A stretch of DNA of 64,000 nt from Mesorhizobium kowhaii (GTDB lineage: Bacteria > Pseudomonadota > Alphaproteobacteria > Rhizobiales > Rhizobiaceae): the NCBI RefSeq assembly GCF_003253745.1, contig NZ_MZXV01000032.1, positions 434,001 through 498,000 on the forward strand, given 5' to 3'. This document shows, piece by piece, positions 49,212-59,130 of this stretch (positions are counted from its first letter, which is position 1; each line of letters begins with the position of its first letter). The translations under genes and the position numbers were made by a program. The notes under the pieces were generated by a model. That model was not told the DNA's origin, did no database searches, and was given only the letters and a program-made list of their open reading frames with translations.

Positions 49212-50503
49212 GCAATGCCTTTCGACTTCGACGAGGGCGACTTGGATGCGGCCGGTTTCTTCGTCGCGGCTTTCTTTGCCGCTGCGGGCTTCGGCGAAGC
49301 GTCGGCGACCATGGTCGTGGCCGGGATTGCGGCCGGCTCGACAGATTGGCCCTTGGGCGGCTGCTGGTCGGCCTTTATGAAAGCAGGATGCACGATCTTG
49401 CCGGCGTCGGTCAGCATCGTTGCCTTGACCAGGTCGTCGTCGCGGTTGATGGCAAGCGTCTTGGCCGTCTTGTCGACCAGCGTCTCGAGGAAGGCGAACA
49501 GGTTCCTGGCATAGAGCAGCGAGGCCGATGCGGCGACGCGGCCGGGCACATTGAGGTGACCGACGATCTTTACCCCGTTGGCCGTCGTCACCACCTTGCC
49601 AGCCTCGGCGCCCTCGACATTGCCGCCGCGCTCGACGGCGAGGTCGACGATCACCGAACCCGGCTTCATCGACGCGACCATCGCCGCCGACACAAGCTTC
49701 GGCGCCGGGCGGCCGGGAATCAGCGCCGTGGTGATGACGATGTCCTGCTTGGCGATATGCTCGGCGGTGAGTGCCGCCTGCTTGGCCTGATACTCCTTCG
49801 ACATTTCCTTGGCGTAACCGCCTGCCGTCTCGGCCGCCTTGAATTCCTCGTCCTCGACCGCCAGGAATTTTGCGCCGAGCGAGGCGACCTGTTCCTTGGC
49901 GGCGGGGCGAACGTCAGTCGCGGTGACGACCGCGCCAAGGCGACGCGCCGTGGCGATCGCCTGCAGGCCGGCGACGCCGACGCCCATGATGAAGATTTTC
50001 GCCGCCGGCACGGTGCCCGCCGCCGTCATCATCATCGGCAATGCGCGATCATATTCCGAAGCGCCGTCGATCACCGCCTGGTAGCCGGCAAGATTGGCCT
50101 GCGAGGACAAAACGTCCATCGATTGCGCCCGGGTGATGCGCGGCATGAACTCCATCGAGAAGGCGGTGACGCCTGCCTTGGCCAAGGCCGCCACGGCGGC
50201 ATCATTGCCATAGGGATCCATGATGGCGACGACTGCCGTACCGGGCTTGTAGCCCTTCAGCTCGGCATCCGTCGGCCGGCGGACCTTCAGCACCACATCG
50301 GCCTTGGCGACAGCGTCAGCCTTGCCGATGACAGCACCGGCTTTGGCGAATTCCTCGTCGGGGATACGCGACCTCGTGCCAGCGCCGGTCTCGACGACGA
50401 CGTCGAAACCCAGCGCCGCCAGCCGTTTCACCGTGTCGGGCGAGGCCGCGACGCGCGGCTCGTTGGCATCGAGTTCACGAGGGATGAAAACCGTCTGTCC
50501 CAC
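49208..50503 (-). CDS. pntA1: NAD(P) transhydrogenase subunit alpha part 1 (NAD-binding)
   Basis: A 431-residue soluble NAD(H)-binding domain I, with the alanine-dehydrogenase fold. Seen: [21 protein letters not shown] at the N-terminus, the [28 protein letters not shown] region and Rossmann motif [18 protein letters not shown] near residue 165, [13 protein letters not shown] and the [14 protein letters not shown] segment. A Lys/Ala/Pro/Ser-rich C-terminal tail of about 45 residues ([16 protein letters not shown]) is a low-complexity linker absent from the fused enzyme. The GTG at 50503 with AAGGA 9 bases upstream is preferred to the frame start at 50539. First gene of the pnt operon. Confidence 0.94.
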   Translation of the reverse strand: MGQTVFIPRELDANEPRVAASPDTVKRLAALGFDVVVETGAGTRSRIPDEEFAKAGAVIGKADAVAKADVVLKVRRPTDAELKGYKPGTAVVAIMDPYGNDAAVAALAKAGVTAFSMEFMPRITRAQSMDVLSSQANLAGYQAVIDGASEYDRALPMMMTAAGTVPAAKIFIMGVGVAGLQAIATARRLGAVVTATDVRPAAKEQVASLGAKFLAVEDEEFKAAETAGGYAKEMSKEYQAKQAALTAEHIAKQDIVITTALIPGRPAPKLVSAAMVASMKPGSVIVDLAVERGGNVEGAEAGKVVTTANGVKIVGHLNVPGRVAASASLLYARNLFAFLETLVDKTAKTLAINRDDDLVKATMLTDAGKIVHPAFIKADQQPPKGQSVEPAAIPATTMVADASPKPAAAKKAATKKPAASKSPSSKSKGIA

Positions 50504-50588
50504 CGCATGATCCTTTCGGCCGGAAGCTGTTTCCCGCAAGACGCCGGCCGGCCTCGCGGCGGCGCCGTGGACAAGGTGTCGGAAAAAT

Positions 50589-50813
50589 CTATCGGAGGAT
50601 AAAGGCGCCGGCGGCCAGAATCAGAACAAACAGGATGGTCGCCGAAAAGAAGCCGCCCGCGAAGAAGCCGAAAGCCATGGCCAGGAGTATGGCGAGGCAA
50701 AAGAGCGATCCGTATTTGGCTAGCATGAGAAAACCCGCATAGGTGCGGTCATGCTCGGCATAGTCCATCTTCGCGCCCAGTTCGACAGGACCGGTCGGCG
50801 TGTGATCAGCCAT
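50589..50813 (-). CDS. aa3-type cytochrome c oxidase subunit IV
   Basis: A 74-residue membrane protein with a polar N-terminus containing the family element MDYAEHDRTYAGFLMLAKYG, followed by two adjoining hydrophobic stretches. This is the small bacterial subunit IV of the aa3 oxidase, found beside pnt genes in rhizobia. It is not needed for catalysis in the well-studied Paracoccus enzyme. The ATG at 50813 has AAGGGG upstream. It lies 85 bases upstream of pntA1 on the same strand, so it may share its transcript. Confidence 0.88.
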   Translation of the reverse strand: MADHTPTGPVELGAKMDYAEHDRTYAGFLMLAKYGSLFCLAILLAMAFGFFAGGFFSATILFVLILAAGAFILR

Positions 50814-51186
50814 AGCAATACCCCTTCGAAGACATCTTTCAGGCACATAGCGAAAAGCCGGGCCGAGAGCAATGGCGCTATTGCCGCATCACAGCCGACA
50901 ACTGCCTCAAAGGAAAATTGAAGCCGGCTCCCCGGAGCCCCCGACCACAGCCGGCACCGGCGACCCTGTCAGCGGCACTGAACGTGCTGTGATAAAGACT
51001 GTCGTCGCCGACAACATCGGACGAACGCCGGAACCGCCATGATCTCGCCGACACGGAAATTTGACTGGAACGGCACCGGCATCGCCGCCTTGACCCTTAT
51101 TTCCGGTCCGGCCATCTCATGCAGGAATGTGCACCCGAGGCGATCGGCGCCGCAGCCCTGCGTTTCTTCGTCGGCTGACGGCCCCT
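50814..51186. other. Intergenic region without a supported gene
   Basis: About 370 bases between the two small membrane-protein genes. No open frame with a ribosome site, no convincing terminator and no repeat were seen. The promoter of the oxidase subunit IV/pnt unit should lie near its left end. Confidence 0.5.
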
Positions 51187-51336
51187 TCAGCGGACAAGAT
51201 GCGGGAAAAGCCCGAGCAATCCGACGACGATCAGATAGAGCGCGACAATGTAGTTCAACAGCCTTGGCATCACGAGGATCAGCACGCCGGCGATCAGCGA
51301 GATGAGCGGGGTGAGCGCAAGCGTGGAAATGGTCAT
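51187..51336 (-). CDS. DUF3096 family small membrane protein
   Basis: A 49-residue hydrophobic protein, TISTLALTPLISLIAGVLIL at the N-terminus and then MPRLLNYIVALYLIVVGLLGL, with two transmembrane helices joined by a PRLLN turn. This pattern (ALxAGxLILxxPxLLNYxVAxYLIxxGxxGL) is the DUF3096 family, frequent in Gram-negative bacteria. AAGGA lies before the ATG at 51336; the longer frame to 51405 is not used. Function unknown; a membrane stress role is only a guess for relatives. Confidence 0.82.
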   Translation of the reverse strand: MTISTLALTPLISLIAGVLILVMPRLLNYIVALYLIVVGLLGLFPHLVR

Positions 51337-51456
51337 GTCGGGTTCCTTCTGACAGATCCGTCTGAAATGATGACAAAGGCAGCGGCAACGACGCAGCGCC
51401 GTCATTCAGAACGCGGATGTGGCCGGAAAGCTCCGAGCGCTTTCAAGAAAATCGCC

Positions 51457-52224
51457 TCAGGCGGCGTCGCGATAATATTTCGCTGTTGGCACGATAGACA
51501 GGGGTGTCAATCGGTTGATGGCCGGATTGGCAAACATCAGCCGCTGTTCCGTCGGCGTCGACCTGAAGAATGGGAACCGTTCGAGTGTCAGGCGCATATT
51601 TTCGCCAGAAGGGATTTCGAACAGTGCAATAGGGGCAAGAACGCCCGGAAATACTTTACCCTCGGTCCTCTGCACGGCATTGAAGTAACGGGCATAAAAA
51701 TTGGAATGCTCGAGCTTGACCGGCGTAAGCACCGAGTTCTGGCCAAAGTAGCGCGAGGCCACCATGGCAAGCCTGAGTGTCAGGAAAGGCAGCACTCCGG
51801 GCGCCGGCGCGCTGTCGGGATCGGTTGCGAACCGGGTTCCGTCGATGAAGGTTTCTCCGCGGGCAAGTCGCTCGATCAGTATTTCCGGATAGGCATCGAC
51901 GGAGGGTGAATTCGGGTGCTCGCGAGAAATGTAATGGAAGCGGATCGTGCTGGCCAATTCGCCATAGCAATAGACACCGAACCGGTAGGAATTGGGCAGA
52001 TTGTCCCAACGATCCTCGAACATCCCACTGGCGATTGGGCCGCACATGCCTGAGCGCAGATAGGATTTATAGCGAAGTCGGTAAATCGCCTCCAAATCCT
52101 CGCCACCTGTAATGAGGCGATAATCAACATGCTCCAGTAGTTGCATAATCGATCGGTTCAGCACCGAATCCCCGGCTGTGCTGACCACGCCAGACGCGTT
52201 CCTTGCAGCCCTTGCAGCATCCAT
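51457..52224 (-). CDS. FeeM-like long-chain N-acyl amino acid synthase (LuxI/GNAT-related fold)
   Basis: A 255-residue cytoplasmic acyltransferase. The region EAIYRLRYKSYLRSGM, EDRWDNLPNSYRFGVYCYGELASTIRFH (about residues 46-95) follows the pattern of LuxI and FeeM enzymes: an Arg/Tyr-containing helix, a D-x-W-D acidic motif, then the Arg of the beta strand. FeeM-type enzymes join a long-chain acyl group from acyl-ACP to an amino acid such as tyrosine; LuxI uses S-adenosylmethionine. No ACP or response-regulator gene is adjacent, unlike the fee cluster. GAGGA lies 7 bases before the ATG. It is 213 bases downstream of the GGDEF-EAL gene, with an AT-rich leader carrying a CtrA-like box. Product unknown. 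Confidence 0.7.
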   Translation of the reverse strand: MDAARAARNASGVVSTAGDSVLNRSIMQLLEHVDYRLITGGEDLEAIYRLRYKSYLRSGMCGPIASGMFEDRWDNLPNSYRFGVYCYGELASTIRFHYISREHPNSPSVDAYPEILIERLARGETFIDGTRFATDPDSAPAPGVLPFLTLRLAMVASRYFGQNSVLTPVKLEHSNFYARYFNAVQRTEGKVFPGVLAPIALFEIPSGENMRLTLERFPFFRSTPTEQRLMFANPAINRLTPLSIVPTAKYYRDAA

Positions 52225-52303
52225 TATCTGTCCTCGAAATTCCGCCTACGGATAAGCTATTCGAGCTGAAATGAGACACAAGCTGAAATTTCGAAGTTGT
52301 TGA

Positions 52304-52325
52304 TTTACCTTCTGTTAACCTTAAC
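52304..52325 (-). promoter_or_regulatory. CtrA-like box upstream of the FeeM-like gene
   Basis: TTTA-N7-TTAAC at 52304-52319 differs by one base from the CtrA consensus TTAA-N7-TTAAC, and a second TTAAC follows at 52321-52325. It lies about 80-100 bases before the FeeM-like start. CtrA controls many cell-cycle and surface genes in Rhizobiales; binding here is untested. Confidence 0.35.
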
Positions 52326-52437
52326 GGCTGAGAGCCCGCTTGAGAATGTCTGTTGGTGAGCAATTCGCGTGGGAAGGATGCCGTCGAGGGCGATGTGGAT
52401 TGGGAATCTAGATCAAGCGAACTTCGAAACCACGATA

Positions 52438-54753
52438 CTAGCTGGCTGTCCGTTTGCCGGTGCGACGCAGGTCCGCGACGAATGGCCAGGTGGCACTCGA
52501 CATCGTCTCGATGCCCGACGCACTTAGCGCGGCACCGAAGAGGAAGCCTTGCACCAGATCCGGTTTGACCTGCAAGGCCAGGATCTTGAGCTGCTCGAAG
52601 GTCTCGACACCTTCGATGGTCACTGAAAGTCCGAGCGGTCGCGACAGATTGACAATGCCCTTGAGCAGTTCGAGCGAACGGCTGTTCTGAGTGACGTCGA
52701 TCAGGAACGAACGGTCGATCTTGATCTTGTCGAGCGGCAGCTTGTGCAGGTAGCTCAGGCTCGAATAGCCAGTGCCGAAATCGTCGAGCGCAATGCGCAC
52801 GCCAAGTTGTTTCAGCTCCTCGATGTACTGGCGCGTCAGCGACTTGTCGTCGAGCAACGCCGTTTCGGTGACCTCGATCTCCAGCCGGCCAGCGGCGAGG
52901 CCGGAGCTGGTCAACGCATCACGAACCTTCTGGACGACGTCGCGGTTGCGGAAATCCTTGGCGGAGAGATTGACCGAAACGCTGGTCTGGTCCGGCCATT
53001 TGGCGCATTCGGTGCACGCCGCCTGCAGCACGAAGGTGCTGATCTCGGAAATGATGCCCATTTCCTCGGCCAGCGGAATGAAGATGCTGGGCGAGATCGG
53101 CCCGAGATCCGGATGGTCCCACCGGCACAACGCCTCGCAACTGGCGATACGCATGGTGTTCATCGCCACGATCGGCTGATAGACCACCCGCAGGGCCTTG
53201 CTTTCCACGGCGGTGCGCAGATCCGCCTTCATCAGCTGACGGTTGCGGAAGGCGGCATCCATCGAGGCCTCGAACAGCCGCCAGCTGTTCTTGCCGAGTT
53301 CCTTGGCCTTGTAGAGCGCCAAGTCCGCCTTGACGATCATGGCGTCGACATCGGTGTCCTTGACCCGCGACAGCACTGCGCCGCCGCTGGCCTGGATGCG
53401 CAGCCCGTGACCGGCGACGTCGACCTCCCCCTGCAAGCCGGCGAAAATCTCGTCGAGCTGGCCGGTCAGATGGCTCTCATCCTCGACGCGGTCGAAGAAG
53501 ATCATGAATTCGTCGCCGCCGAAACGGCTGACCGTGATGCCTTGCCCGGCAATGGCGGCAAGGCGCTCGGCGACGGCGTAGATCAACCCGTCGCCGATCG
53601 GGTGCCCAAGCGTGTCGTTGACGCTCTTGAAATCATCAAGGTCGAGCACTGCCAGCCCGCAAAGACGGTCGCCGTCGCCGGACGCCATGGCCTCGCCGAC
53701 CAGTTCGTGGAAATAGGCGCGGTTGGGCAGACCGGTGAGGTTGTCGTAGCGTGCCATGAAGCGGATCTTGTCTTCCGCCTCGACACGAGCGGTGACGTCC
53801 TCGAAGGTGATGACGCCCAGTTCCTGGCTGCCTTCGCGAGCCGAGAATTCATAGTGCTGGCCGTTGGCGAGGGAAACCAGCATCTTGCGATCGCGGCCCT
53901 CGCGCAGAGCACGGGTCAGCTGGGCTTCGATGTAGCGGCAATCCTTCGGCGCCAGCATGCCGCCGGCGACGCCACGCATCAAAAGACCGTGGATCGACCG
54001 CCCGAGCAGCGCATCCGGCGACTTGAGTGACATCAGATGCGCGGCCTCGGCATTGGCCACCACCACGCGCCCGTCCGGGCCGAGCATGACAAGGCCGTGC
54101 GACATGGTGTTGAGGGCGCGATCGAACCTGCGCGCGAGCTTCCTCGCTTCCTTGTGGCCGATGACCGCCGAGAAAAGCACGTTGCGGACGTGGTCGGCGC
54201 TGTTGATCGTGATGAAAGTCAACGGGATGATCATCAACCCGAGAAGGACCGAGGGGACATCCATGCGCAGCAGGAGTCCAAGTGCTGCCGGACCAATGAA
54301 GGTCACGGAAAAAATCCGCACCATGCGCGGAGATCCGTAGTTCCGGCCAACAACCGTAACCAAGGTTGCCAAGGTCAGCGACGTCGCGGCCAGTTCGGCA
54401 AAGGGATCGGGATACACATAGATCGATATGAAGCATAGCGTGCCCAACCCAAGGCCCTGCAGGCTGCCCTTGAGTATGTAGTTGCGCTCCCACTGCTGCG
54501 CCTCTTCGACATTGGCTATTACACCGCCTGCCTTCCTGAAGCCGCGAATGCCGAAGTAGCGGAAAAGGCTGATGGACAGCAGAATAAAAGAGAAAGCCAG
54601 AAACAACGGATTGTGCGTACGCAAGTAGATCATGAATCCGAGGATCCAGTAGCACGCGCCGCCGATCACCAGCATGTGGGCGTTGTCGAACAACGACCGC
54701 ACAAACTGGATATAAACATCCGCAGGGATGTTTTCGGTCTTTGTTCTGCCCAT
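52438..54753 (-). CDS. Membrane-bound GGDEF-EAL protein (c-di-GMP synthesis/breakdown)
   Basis: A 771-residue bifunctional signalling protein. Six or so hydrophobic segments fill residues about 25-195, followed by a PAS-like domain (about 205-325, ALNTMSHGLVMLGPDGRVVVAN), a GGDEF domain with intact RFGGDEF at 410-416, and an EAL domain with EAL at 540-542, SVNLSAKDF, and DDFGTGYSSL at 657-666. Both active sites look intact, and the RxxD inhibitory site before GGDEF is absent, so neither activity can be ruled out. It probably tunes c-di-GMP in response to a membrane or redox signal. A weak ribosome site precedes the ATG. It lies upstream of the FeeM-like gene on the same strand. Confidence 0.93.
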   Translation of the reverse strand: MGRTKTENIPADVYIQFVRSLFDNAHMLVIGGACYWILGFMIYLRTHNPLFLAFSFILLSISLFRYFGIRGFRKAGGVIANVEEAQQWERNYILKGSLQGLGLGTLCFISIYVYPDPFAELAATSLTLATLVTVVGRNYGSPRMVRIFSVTFIGPAALGLLLRMDVPSVLLGLMIIPLTFITINSADHVRNVLFSAVIGHKEARKLARRFDRALNTMSHGLVMLGPDGRVVVANAEAAHLMSLKSPDALLGRSIHGLLMRGVAGGMLAPKDCRYIEAQLTRALREGRDRKMLVSLANGQHYEFSAREGSQELGVITFEDVTARVEAEDKIRFMARYDNLTGLPNRAYFHELVGEAMASGDGDRLCGLAVLDLDDFKSVNDTLGHPIGDGLIYAVAERLAAIAGQGITVSRFGGDEFMIFFDRVEDESHLTGQLDEIFAGLQGEVDVAGHGLRIQASGGAVLSRVKDTDVDAMIVKADLALYKAKELGKNSWRLFEASMDAAFRNRQLMKADLRTAVESKALRVVYQPIVAMNTMRIASCEALCRWDHPDLGPISPSIFIPLAEEMGIISEISTFVLQAACTECAKWPDQTSVSVNLSAKDFRNRDVVQKVRDALTSSGLAAGRLEIEVTETALLDDKSLTRQYIEELKQLGVRIALDDFGTGYSSLSYLHKLPLDKIKIDRSFLIDVTQNSRSLELLKGIVNLSRPLGLSVTIEGVETFEQLKILALQVKPDLVQGFLFGAALSASGIETMSSATWPFVADLRRTGKRTAS

Positions 54754-54888
54754 TTCGACGGCCCAACGCTAAGCCTTGTCATGCCACACCCGCCTTAAGA
54801 AAGGCTTAGAACGGTGGTTTGGCTCGGTTGCCGAGGGTGCGCAAATGCCGGACAGACTGGGAAATCAATCTTTAGGTAAACAAGGCCA

Positions 54889-57800
54889 TCATTCGGCGGC
54901 CTGAAGTTTCGGCCGTTCTGGCGTCCTCGACAGGCGTTCGAGCAGCCTTTGGCGTTCGCCCGCGGCCTTTTCGGCGCTGGCCCGGCGGACGTGACCATAG
55001 CCGCGAATGAGAGCCGGCACCGAGGCGAGGGCAATTGCCGCATCGACCCCGGCCGGCGCCAGCGATCCGGCGACGAGGTCCAGATCCGCCTCGTACTGCG
55101 CAAGAAGCTGCCGCTCCATGCGCCGCTCGGCGGTGTAGCCGAACAGGTCGAAGGCGGTGCCGCGCAGGCCTTTCATCGCCGCCAGCAGGCGAAAACCCTT
55201 CATCATCCATGGGCCAAAGCTCGATTTTCGCGGTGTGCCGTCATTGCCGCGGCGGCCCATGATCGGCGGCGCGAGATGGAATTCGAGTTTCTCGTAGCTC
55301 TGGAACTGCTTGCCCAATTCGGCGGCGAAGGAGCCATCGGTATAGAGCCGCGCCACCTCGTACTCATCCTTGATCGCCATCAGCTTGAACAGGTTCCTGG
55401 CGGCAGCCTCCGACACCGCGGTCGAACCGGGCACGGACTTGGCTTCGGTGGCGCGCAAAACGGCGAGCTTTTCCGCATAGCGCCTGCCGTAGGCGGCATT
55501 CTGATAAGCGGTCAGGAAAGCGACGCGGCGGGCAATGATGTCATCCAGCGTCTCGGCGACCGCAGCGGCCTGCCCGGTCTTGCCCGGCTGGGCGACGAGG
55601 CCACGCACGAAATCCGGCTGATGGGCGGCACGGCGGCCCCATCGGAAGGCGGCGATGTTCATCGCCACGGCTTCGCCATTGAGCTCGATCGCCTTCTCGA
55701 CGGCCTCGGCCGACAGCGGCAAGCCGCCGTGCTGGAAGGCAAAGCCGAGCATGAACATGTTGGCGCCAAGCGAATTGCCGAACAATTCGGTGGCGGTGCG
55801 CGTGGCGTCGAAGAAATGCGCCTTGTCGTCGCCGGCGGCAGTGCGGATCGCCCTCTTCAGGCGCTCGACCGGCAATGAGAAATCAGCCGAACGGGCAAAT
55901 TCGCCGGGCATGATCTCGGCGGTGTTGGCGAGAAAGATGGTGTGACCCTCGCGCACCGCCGTCAGCACCTTCTTGGCGCCCGACACCACGAGATCGCAGC
56001 CAAGCACGAGATCGGCCTTGCCGGCCGAGACGCGGATGGCATGGATGTCGTCCGGGGTGCGGGCGATGCGGACATGGGTGAACACCGAGCCGCCCTTCTG
56101 GGCGAGGCCGGCCATGTCGATCATGCCGCAGCCCTTGTCCTCGAGATGGGCCGCCATGCCGAGCACCGCACCGACAGTGACGACGCCGGTGCCGCCGACG
56201 CCATTGATGATCGCCGCCCAGCCCTGCTCGCCAAGCGGGAATTCGGCGGGCACAGGCACGCCGTCGAGCGGGTCGGCCTTGCCGGCCGTACCCTCGGCCT
56301 TGCGGATCTTGGCGCCGTGCACGGTGACGAAGGAGGGGCAGAAGCCGTTGACGCAGGAGAAATCCTTGTTGCAGCTCGACTGGTCGATCTTGCGCTTGCG
56401 GCCGAATTCGGTCTCGGCCGGCTGGATCGAGACGCAGTTCGACTGCACGCCGCAATCGCCGCAGCCTTCGCAGACCAGTTCGTTGATGAAGACACGCTTG
56501 TCGGGATCGGGAAAGGTGCCGCGCTTGCGGCGGCGGCGCTTTTCGGCCGCACAGGTCTGGTCGTAGAGCAGCACCGACACGCCTTTGACCCCGCGCAGCT
56601 CGCGCTGGACAAGGTCGAGGTCATCGCGGTGATGGATGGTGGCGCCGGCCGGGAATTCGGCCTTGCCGGCATATTTATCCGGCTCATCGGTGACGATGGC
56701 GATGCGGTCGACACCTTCGGCCCGCACTTGCCTGGCGATCATGTCGACGGTCAGGCCGCCTTCGTGCGGCTGGCCGCCGGTCATGGCGACGGCGTCGTTG
56801 TAGAGGATCTTGTAGGTGATGTTGGCGTCGGTCGACAGCGCGAAGCGGATCGCCAGCGTGCCGGAATGGTTGTAGGTGCCGTCGCCGAGATTCTGGAAGA
56901 TGTGGTCGCGCTTCGAGAACGGCGCCTGGCCGACCCATTGCGCACCCTCGCCGCCCATCGCCGTGAAGCCAAGGGTGTTGCGGTCCATCCACAGCGCCAT
57001 GAAATGGCAACCGATGCCGGCAGCGGCGATCGAGCCGTCCGGCACCTTGGTCGAGGAATTGTGCGGGCAACCGGAACAGAAGAACGGCGTGCGCGCGCCG
57101 ATGTCGGTAGCGTCCGCCAACATTGCCTGGAACTGGCGCAGCTTTGCCACCCGCGCTGAAATCTCTTCCGACGGACCGATCGTCCGCACGATCCTCTCGC
57201 CAAGCGCGATGGCGATCTCGTTGGGGTCGAGCGCGCCCTTGGCTGGAAACAGCCAGTCGCCGCGCTCGTCCTTCTTGCCGACAATGATCGGCTGCGTGGC
57301 GGTGCCGTAAAGGCTTTCGCGCAATTGCACCTCGATCAGCGAGCGCTTCTCCTCGACGACGACGATGGTGTCGAGGCCGCGGGCGAAGTCGGCGATGTGA
57401 TGCAGGTCGAGCGGCCAGGGGCAGCCGACCTTGAACAGCCGCACCCCGATGCGGTTGGCGGCCGCCTCGTCGATGCCAATGTCCTCCAGCGCCTGGCGGA
57501 CATCGAGATAGCTCTTGCCCAGCGTGATGATGCCGAGCTTCGGGTTGCGGCCGCCCGAATAGACGATGCGGTTCAGCCCGTTGGCATGGATAAAGGCGGA
57601 AGCCGCGGCGCGCTTGTGCTCATGCAGCCGCTCCTCCTGGCCAAGCATGTCGATCTCGTTGCGGATGTTGAGGCCGCCGGGCGGCATGTCGAAATCGGGC
57701 ACGACGATGTTCAGCCGTTCGAGCGAGGCATCGACCGAAGCCGTCGATTCGATGTTGTCCTTGACGCATTTGATCGCCGCCCAGGTGCCGGCAAAGCGCG

Positions 57801-58368
57801 ACATGGCAAAGCCGTAGAGGCCGTAATCGATGATTTCCTGAACGCCGGCCGGGTTCAGGATCGGCACCATGGTGTCGACGAACAGGAATTCGGTGGCGTG
57901 CGCGTTGGTCGAGGATTCGGCCATGTGGTCGTCGCCCATCAGGGCGAGCACACCGCCATGCCTAGACGAGCCGGCGAGATTGGCATGGCGGAACACGTCT
58001 CCCGAACGATCCACGCCCGGCCCCTTGCCGTACCAGACCGAAAAGACGCCATCATGGGTGCCCTCGCCCAGCAGTTCCGCCTGCTGCGATCCCCAGCAAG
58101 CGGTGGCGGCAAGCTCCTCGTTGAGGCCAGGCTGGAAGACGATGTCGGCCTGGGCGAGCTGCTTCTTTGCTTTCCACAGCTGCATGTCGAGGCCGCCGAG
58201 CGGCGAGCCGCGATAGCCGGAGACGAACCCCGCTGTGTTGAGGCCGGCGCGGCGGTCGCGCTCGCGCTGCATCAGAAGCATGCGGATGACCGCCTGCGCG
58301 CCGGACAGGAAAATGCGCTCCTTGGCGAGGTCGAACTTGTCGTCGAGCGCGACGTCATGCAGCGTCAT
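54889..58368 (-). CDS. Indolepyruvate ferredoxin oxidoreductase, fused alpha/beta
   Basis: An 1159-residue ThDP and Fe-S oxidoreductase that decarboxylates aryl pyruvates to aryl-acetyl-CoA. The N-terminal part has the pyrimidine-binding region GYRGSPLGGLDMQLW near residue 35, then FCSGCPHNSSTKVPDGSIAAAGIGCHFMALWMDR (ThDP/Fe-S region, about 440), a 4Fe-4S domain with CEGCGDCGVQSNC and SCNKDFSCVNGFCPSF (about residues 640-690), and a C-terminal IorB-type gamma domain beginning INGVGGTGVVTVGAVLGMAA (about 735). The ATG at 58368 with GAGGAA upstream is preferred over the frame start 58449. Fused forms of this length are common in alpha- and betaproteobacteria. Probably functions in aromatic amino acid catabolism. 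Confidence 0.93.
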   Translation of the reverse strand: MTLHDVALDDKFDLAKERIFLSGAQAVIRMLLMQRERDRRAGLNTAGFVSGYRGSPLGGLDMQLWKAKKQLAQADIVFQPGLNEELAATACWGSQQAELLGEGTHDGVFSVWYGKGPGVDRSGDVFRHANLAGSSRHGGVLALMGDDHMAESSTNAHATEFLFVDTMVPILNPAGVQEIIDYGLYGFAMSRFAGTWAAIKCVKDNIESTASVDASLERLNIVVPDFDMPPGGLNIRNEIDMLGQEERLHEHKRAAASAFIHANGLNRIVYSGGRNPKLGIITLGKSYLDVRQALEDIGIDEAAANRIGVRLFKVGCPWPLDLHHIADFARGLDTIVVVEEKRSLIEVQLRESLYGTATQPIIVGKKDERGDWLFPAKGALDPNEIAIALGERIVRTIGPSEEISARVAKLRQFQAMLADATDIGARTPFFCSGCPHNSSTKVPDGSIAAAGIGCHFMALWMDRNTLGFTAMGGEGAQWVGQAPFSKRDHIFQNLGDGTYNHSGTLAIRFALSTDANITYKILYNDAVAMTGGQPHEGGLTVDMIARQVRAEGVDRIAIVTDEPDKYAGKAEFPAGATIHHRDDLDLVQRELRGVKGVSVLLYDQTCAAEKRRRRKRGTFPDPDKRVFINELVCEGCGDCGVQSNCVSIQPAETEFGRKRKIDQSSCNKDFSCVNGFCPSFVTVHGAKIRKAEGTAGKADPLDGVPVPAEFPLGEQGWAAIINGVGGTGVVTVGAVLGMAAHLEDKGCGMIDMAGLAQKGGSVFTHVRIARTPDDIHAIRVSAGKADLVLGCDLVVSGAKKVLTAVREGHTIFLANTAEIMPGEFARSADFSLPVERLKRAIRTAAGDDKAHFFDATRTATELFGNSLGANMFMLGFAFQHGGLPLSAEAVEKAIELNGEAVAMNIAAFRWGRRAAHQPDFVRGLVAQPGKTGQAAAVAETLDDIIARRVAFLTAYQNAAYGRRYAEKLAVLRATEAKSVPGSTAVSEAAARNLFKLMAIKDEYEVARLYTDGSFAAELGKQFQSYEKLEFHLAPPIMGRRGNDGTPRKSSFGPWMMKGFRLLAAMKGLRGTAFDLFGYTAERRMERQLLAQYEADLDLVAGSLAPAGVDAAIALASVPALIRGYGHVRRASAEKAAGERQRLLERLSRTPERPKLQAAE

Positions 58369-58587
58369 CAGGCATTTCCTCTGCGGAGGCCGCGCGGGGG
58401 CAGGCAGCCAACGTCGGAGTCGGATGACGCATCCTTTCTTCCCTTGCAAGGCAGGTCAAACAAAATCGAAGGTGCCAGGCAACGCGCAACGAACGACCCG
58501 TCACCTTCTCGAATCGGGTACGAAACCGATCCGCGGACATTGCCCGACGAACGAAAATTTCTGCGCAACCGGGGCGGCAACGGCGCG

Positions 58588-59130
58588 TCAGATGCCCTTC
58601 GAGCAATCCGGCTTCGGTTCGCCCGGCAACTTGCCGTCGGGATGGCCGACGAGATCGGGATTGGCCGTGTAGAGCTGATCGATGACCAGCGGCCGGTCGG
58701 GCAGCACCGACTGGTCCTCCGTCGACATCAAGGTGGTGTCGATCTTCTGCAGGATCGCGCCGTCGGCGCCCTTGATGCTGATGGCGATCGCATAGGGCTT
58801 GTTCTTGACGACGCAGGTCAGGGCCGGGCTCTCCAGGGTCACCTTGTCGAGCTTCGGCCAGACCTTCTGCTCGACCACCAAGGGCGCGCCGCCGGCGGGA
58901 TCCTGGAAGCTGGCGACCGCCACCTGGCCGTCTCCCATCGGCTGCAGCGGCCGCAGCGTGACGACATAGGTCGCCCTGGCGAGACGGTAGTTGAAGACGA
59001 ATATCTTGCCGGAAATCTCGAACAGCTTGCCTTCGTCGTTGCCGGAATCGCGGCAAGCGCCGAGCGCGACCGCGACCGCGACAATCAGGGCAGCGCCGAC
59101 AACGATCGAGCGGGAAAGACTTCTAGGCAT
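58588..59130 (-). CDS. Putative lipoprotein of unknown function
   Basis: A 180-residue exported protein. The signal region SIVVGAALIVAVAVALGAC ends in a lipobox (ALGA-Cys near residue 26), so it is probably an inner- or outer-membrane lipoprotein. The mature part has alternating strands, a second Cys in LTCVVKNK and a C-terminal DCSKGI, and no enzymatic motif. The ATG at 59130 has GAGG 6 bases upstream and overlaps the CGNR regulator stop by 8 bases; an ATG at 59142 is an alternative. Co-transcription with the regulator is likely. Confidence 0.72.
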   Translation of the reverse strand: MPRSLSRSIVVGAALIVAVAVALGACRDSGNDEGKLFEISGKIFVFNYRLARATYVVTLRPLQPMGDGQVAVASFQDPAGGAPLVVEQKVWPKLDKVTLESPALTCVVKNKPYAIAISIKGADGAILQKIDTTLMSTEDQSVLPDRPLVIDQLYTANPDLVGHPDGKLPGEPKPDCSKGI

